64,000 nucleotides of DNA from Coriobacteriaceae bacterium (GTDB taxonomy: Bacteria; Actinomycetota; Coriobacteriia; Coriobacteriales; Coriobacteriaceae): NCBI GenBank assembly GCA_902364975.1, contig CABJFQ010000008.1, forward strand, positions 17,193 through 81,192, read 5' to 3'. Shown in pieces: positions 62,678 through 64,000 of the stretch (its first letter is position 1; each line of letters begins with the position of its first letter). A program made the position numbers and the translations under genes. The notes under the pieces were generated by a model. The model was given only the letters and a program-made list of their open reading frames with translations. It was not told the DNA's origin and made no database searches.

Positions 62678-64000
<1,323 letters not shown>

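Overview
The window looks like a chromosomal segment of a high-GC, anaerobic, gut-type actinobacterium of class Coriobacteriia, most like Collinsella or a close relative. This is inferred from gene content and style: a LoaP-type NusG paralog in front of a surface-glycan operon, an oxygen-independent (cobalt-early) cobalamin pathway, an Fe-S L-serine dehydratase, a complete glycogen cluster, and polysaccharide pyruvyl transferases found together with FrhB-like proteins. No 16S rRNA is present to confirm it.

Layout. (1) 1-13.8 kb, + strand: fourteen very GC-rich, mostly overlapping genes of anaerobic cobalamin synthesis (cbiG, cbiH, cbiET, cbiA, cobT, cobU, cobS, a CobU-like/CobC fusion, cbiB, cobD, cbiP, cobA/cobO, cbiC, cbiJ). 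The early steps (cbiK/X, cbiL, cbiF, cbiD) are probably to the left. (2) 14.0-22.6 kb, - strand: a MacAB-like efflux system, an L,D-transpeptidase, a fused L-serine ammonia-lyase and metK. (3) 22.9-30.1 kb, + strand: gltX, then priA, def, fmt, rsmB. (4) 30.4-44.0 kb, - strand: an FmdB-type zinc-ribbon protein and a glycogen/maltodextrin cluster transcribed glgB, glgP, glgC, glgD, glgA, GH13-GH77. (5) 44.3-45.7 kb, + strand: a HAD phosphatase and thiamine pyrophosphokinase, then a tRNA-Ala(GGC) with a clear promoter and terminator. (6) 46-64 kb, + strand: a long untranslated leader, loaP, and a surface polysaccharide operon: initiating sugar transferase, four glycosyltransferases, radical SAM/SPASM protein, two pyruvyl transferase-family proteins, two FrhB-like ferredoxin/flavoprotein-type proteins, Wzy-like polymerase, Wzx-like flippase, a frameshifted acyltransferase, rfbA and the start of rfbB (dTDP-sugar supply).

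How the parts work together. The cobalamin block runs from ring contraction through amidation, adenosylation, aminopropanol attachment and nucleotide-loop assembly. The glycogen block holds synthesis (GlgC/D/A/B) and breakdown (GlgP, GH13-GH77) genes, and TGGTAAAAC-type sites lie upstream of both glgB and the GH13-GH77 gene. The glycan block is headed by its likely processive antiterminator.

The least expected signals are structural. Both frhB-like genes of the glycan operon carry, in nearly the same part of the coding sequence, three consecutive segments in which the middle one can pair with either neighbour; the sequences are unrelated but the architecture is the same. Two further long hairpins lie inside a glycosyltransferase gene and the polymerase gene of the same operon. 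Intergenic spaces carry several families of long imperfect palindromes. GlgA and GlgB carry Lys/Ala/Thr-rich histone-H1-like tails. An acyltransferase is broken at a G10 tract, and a G9 tract precedes the sugar transferase. All positions were read by eye; no searches or folding calculations were run.
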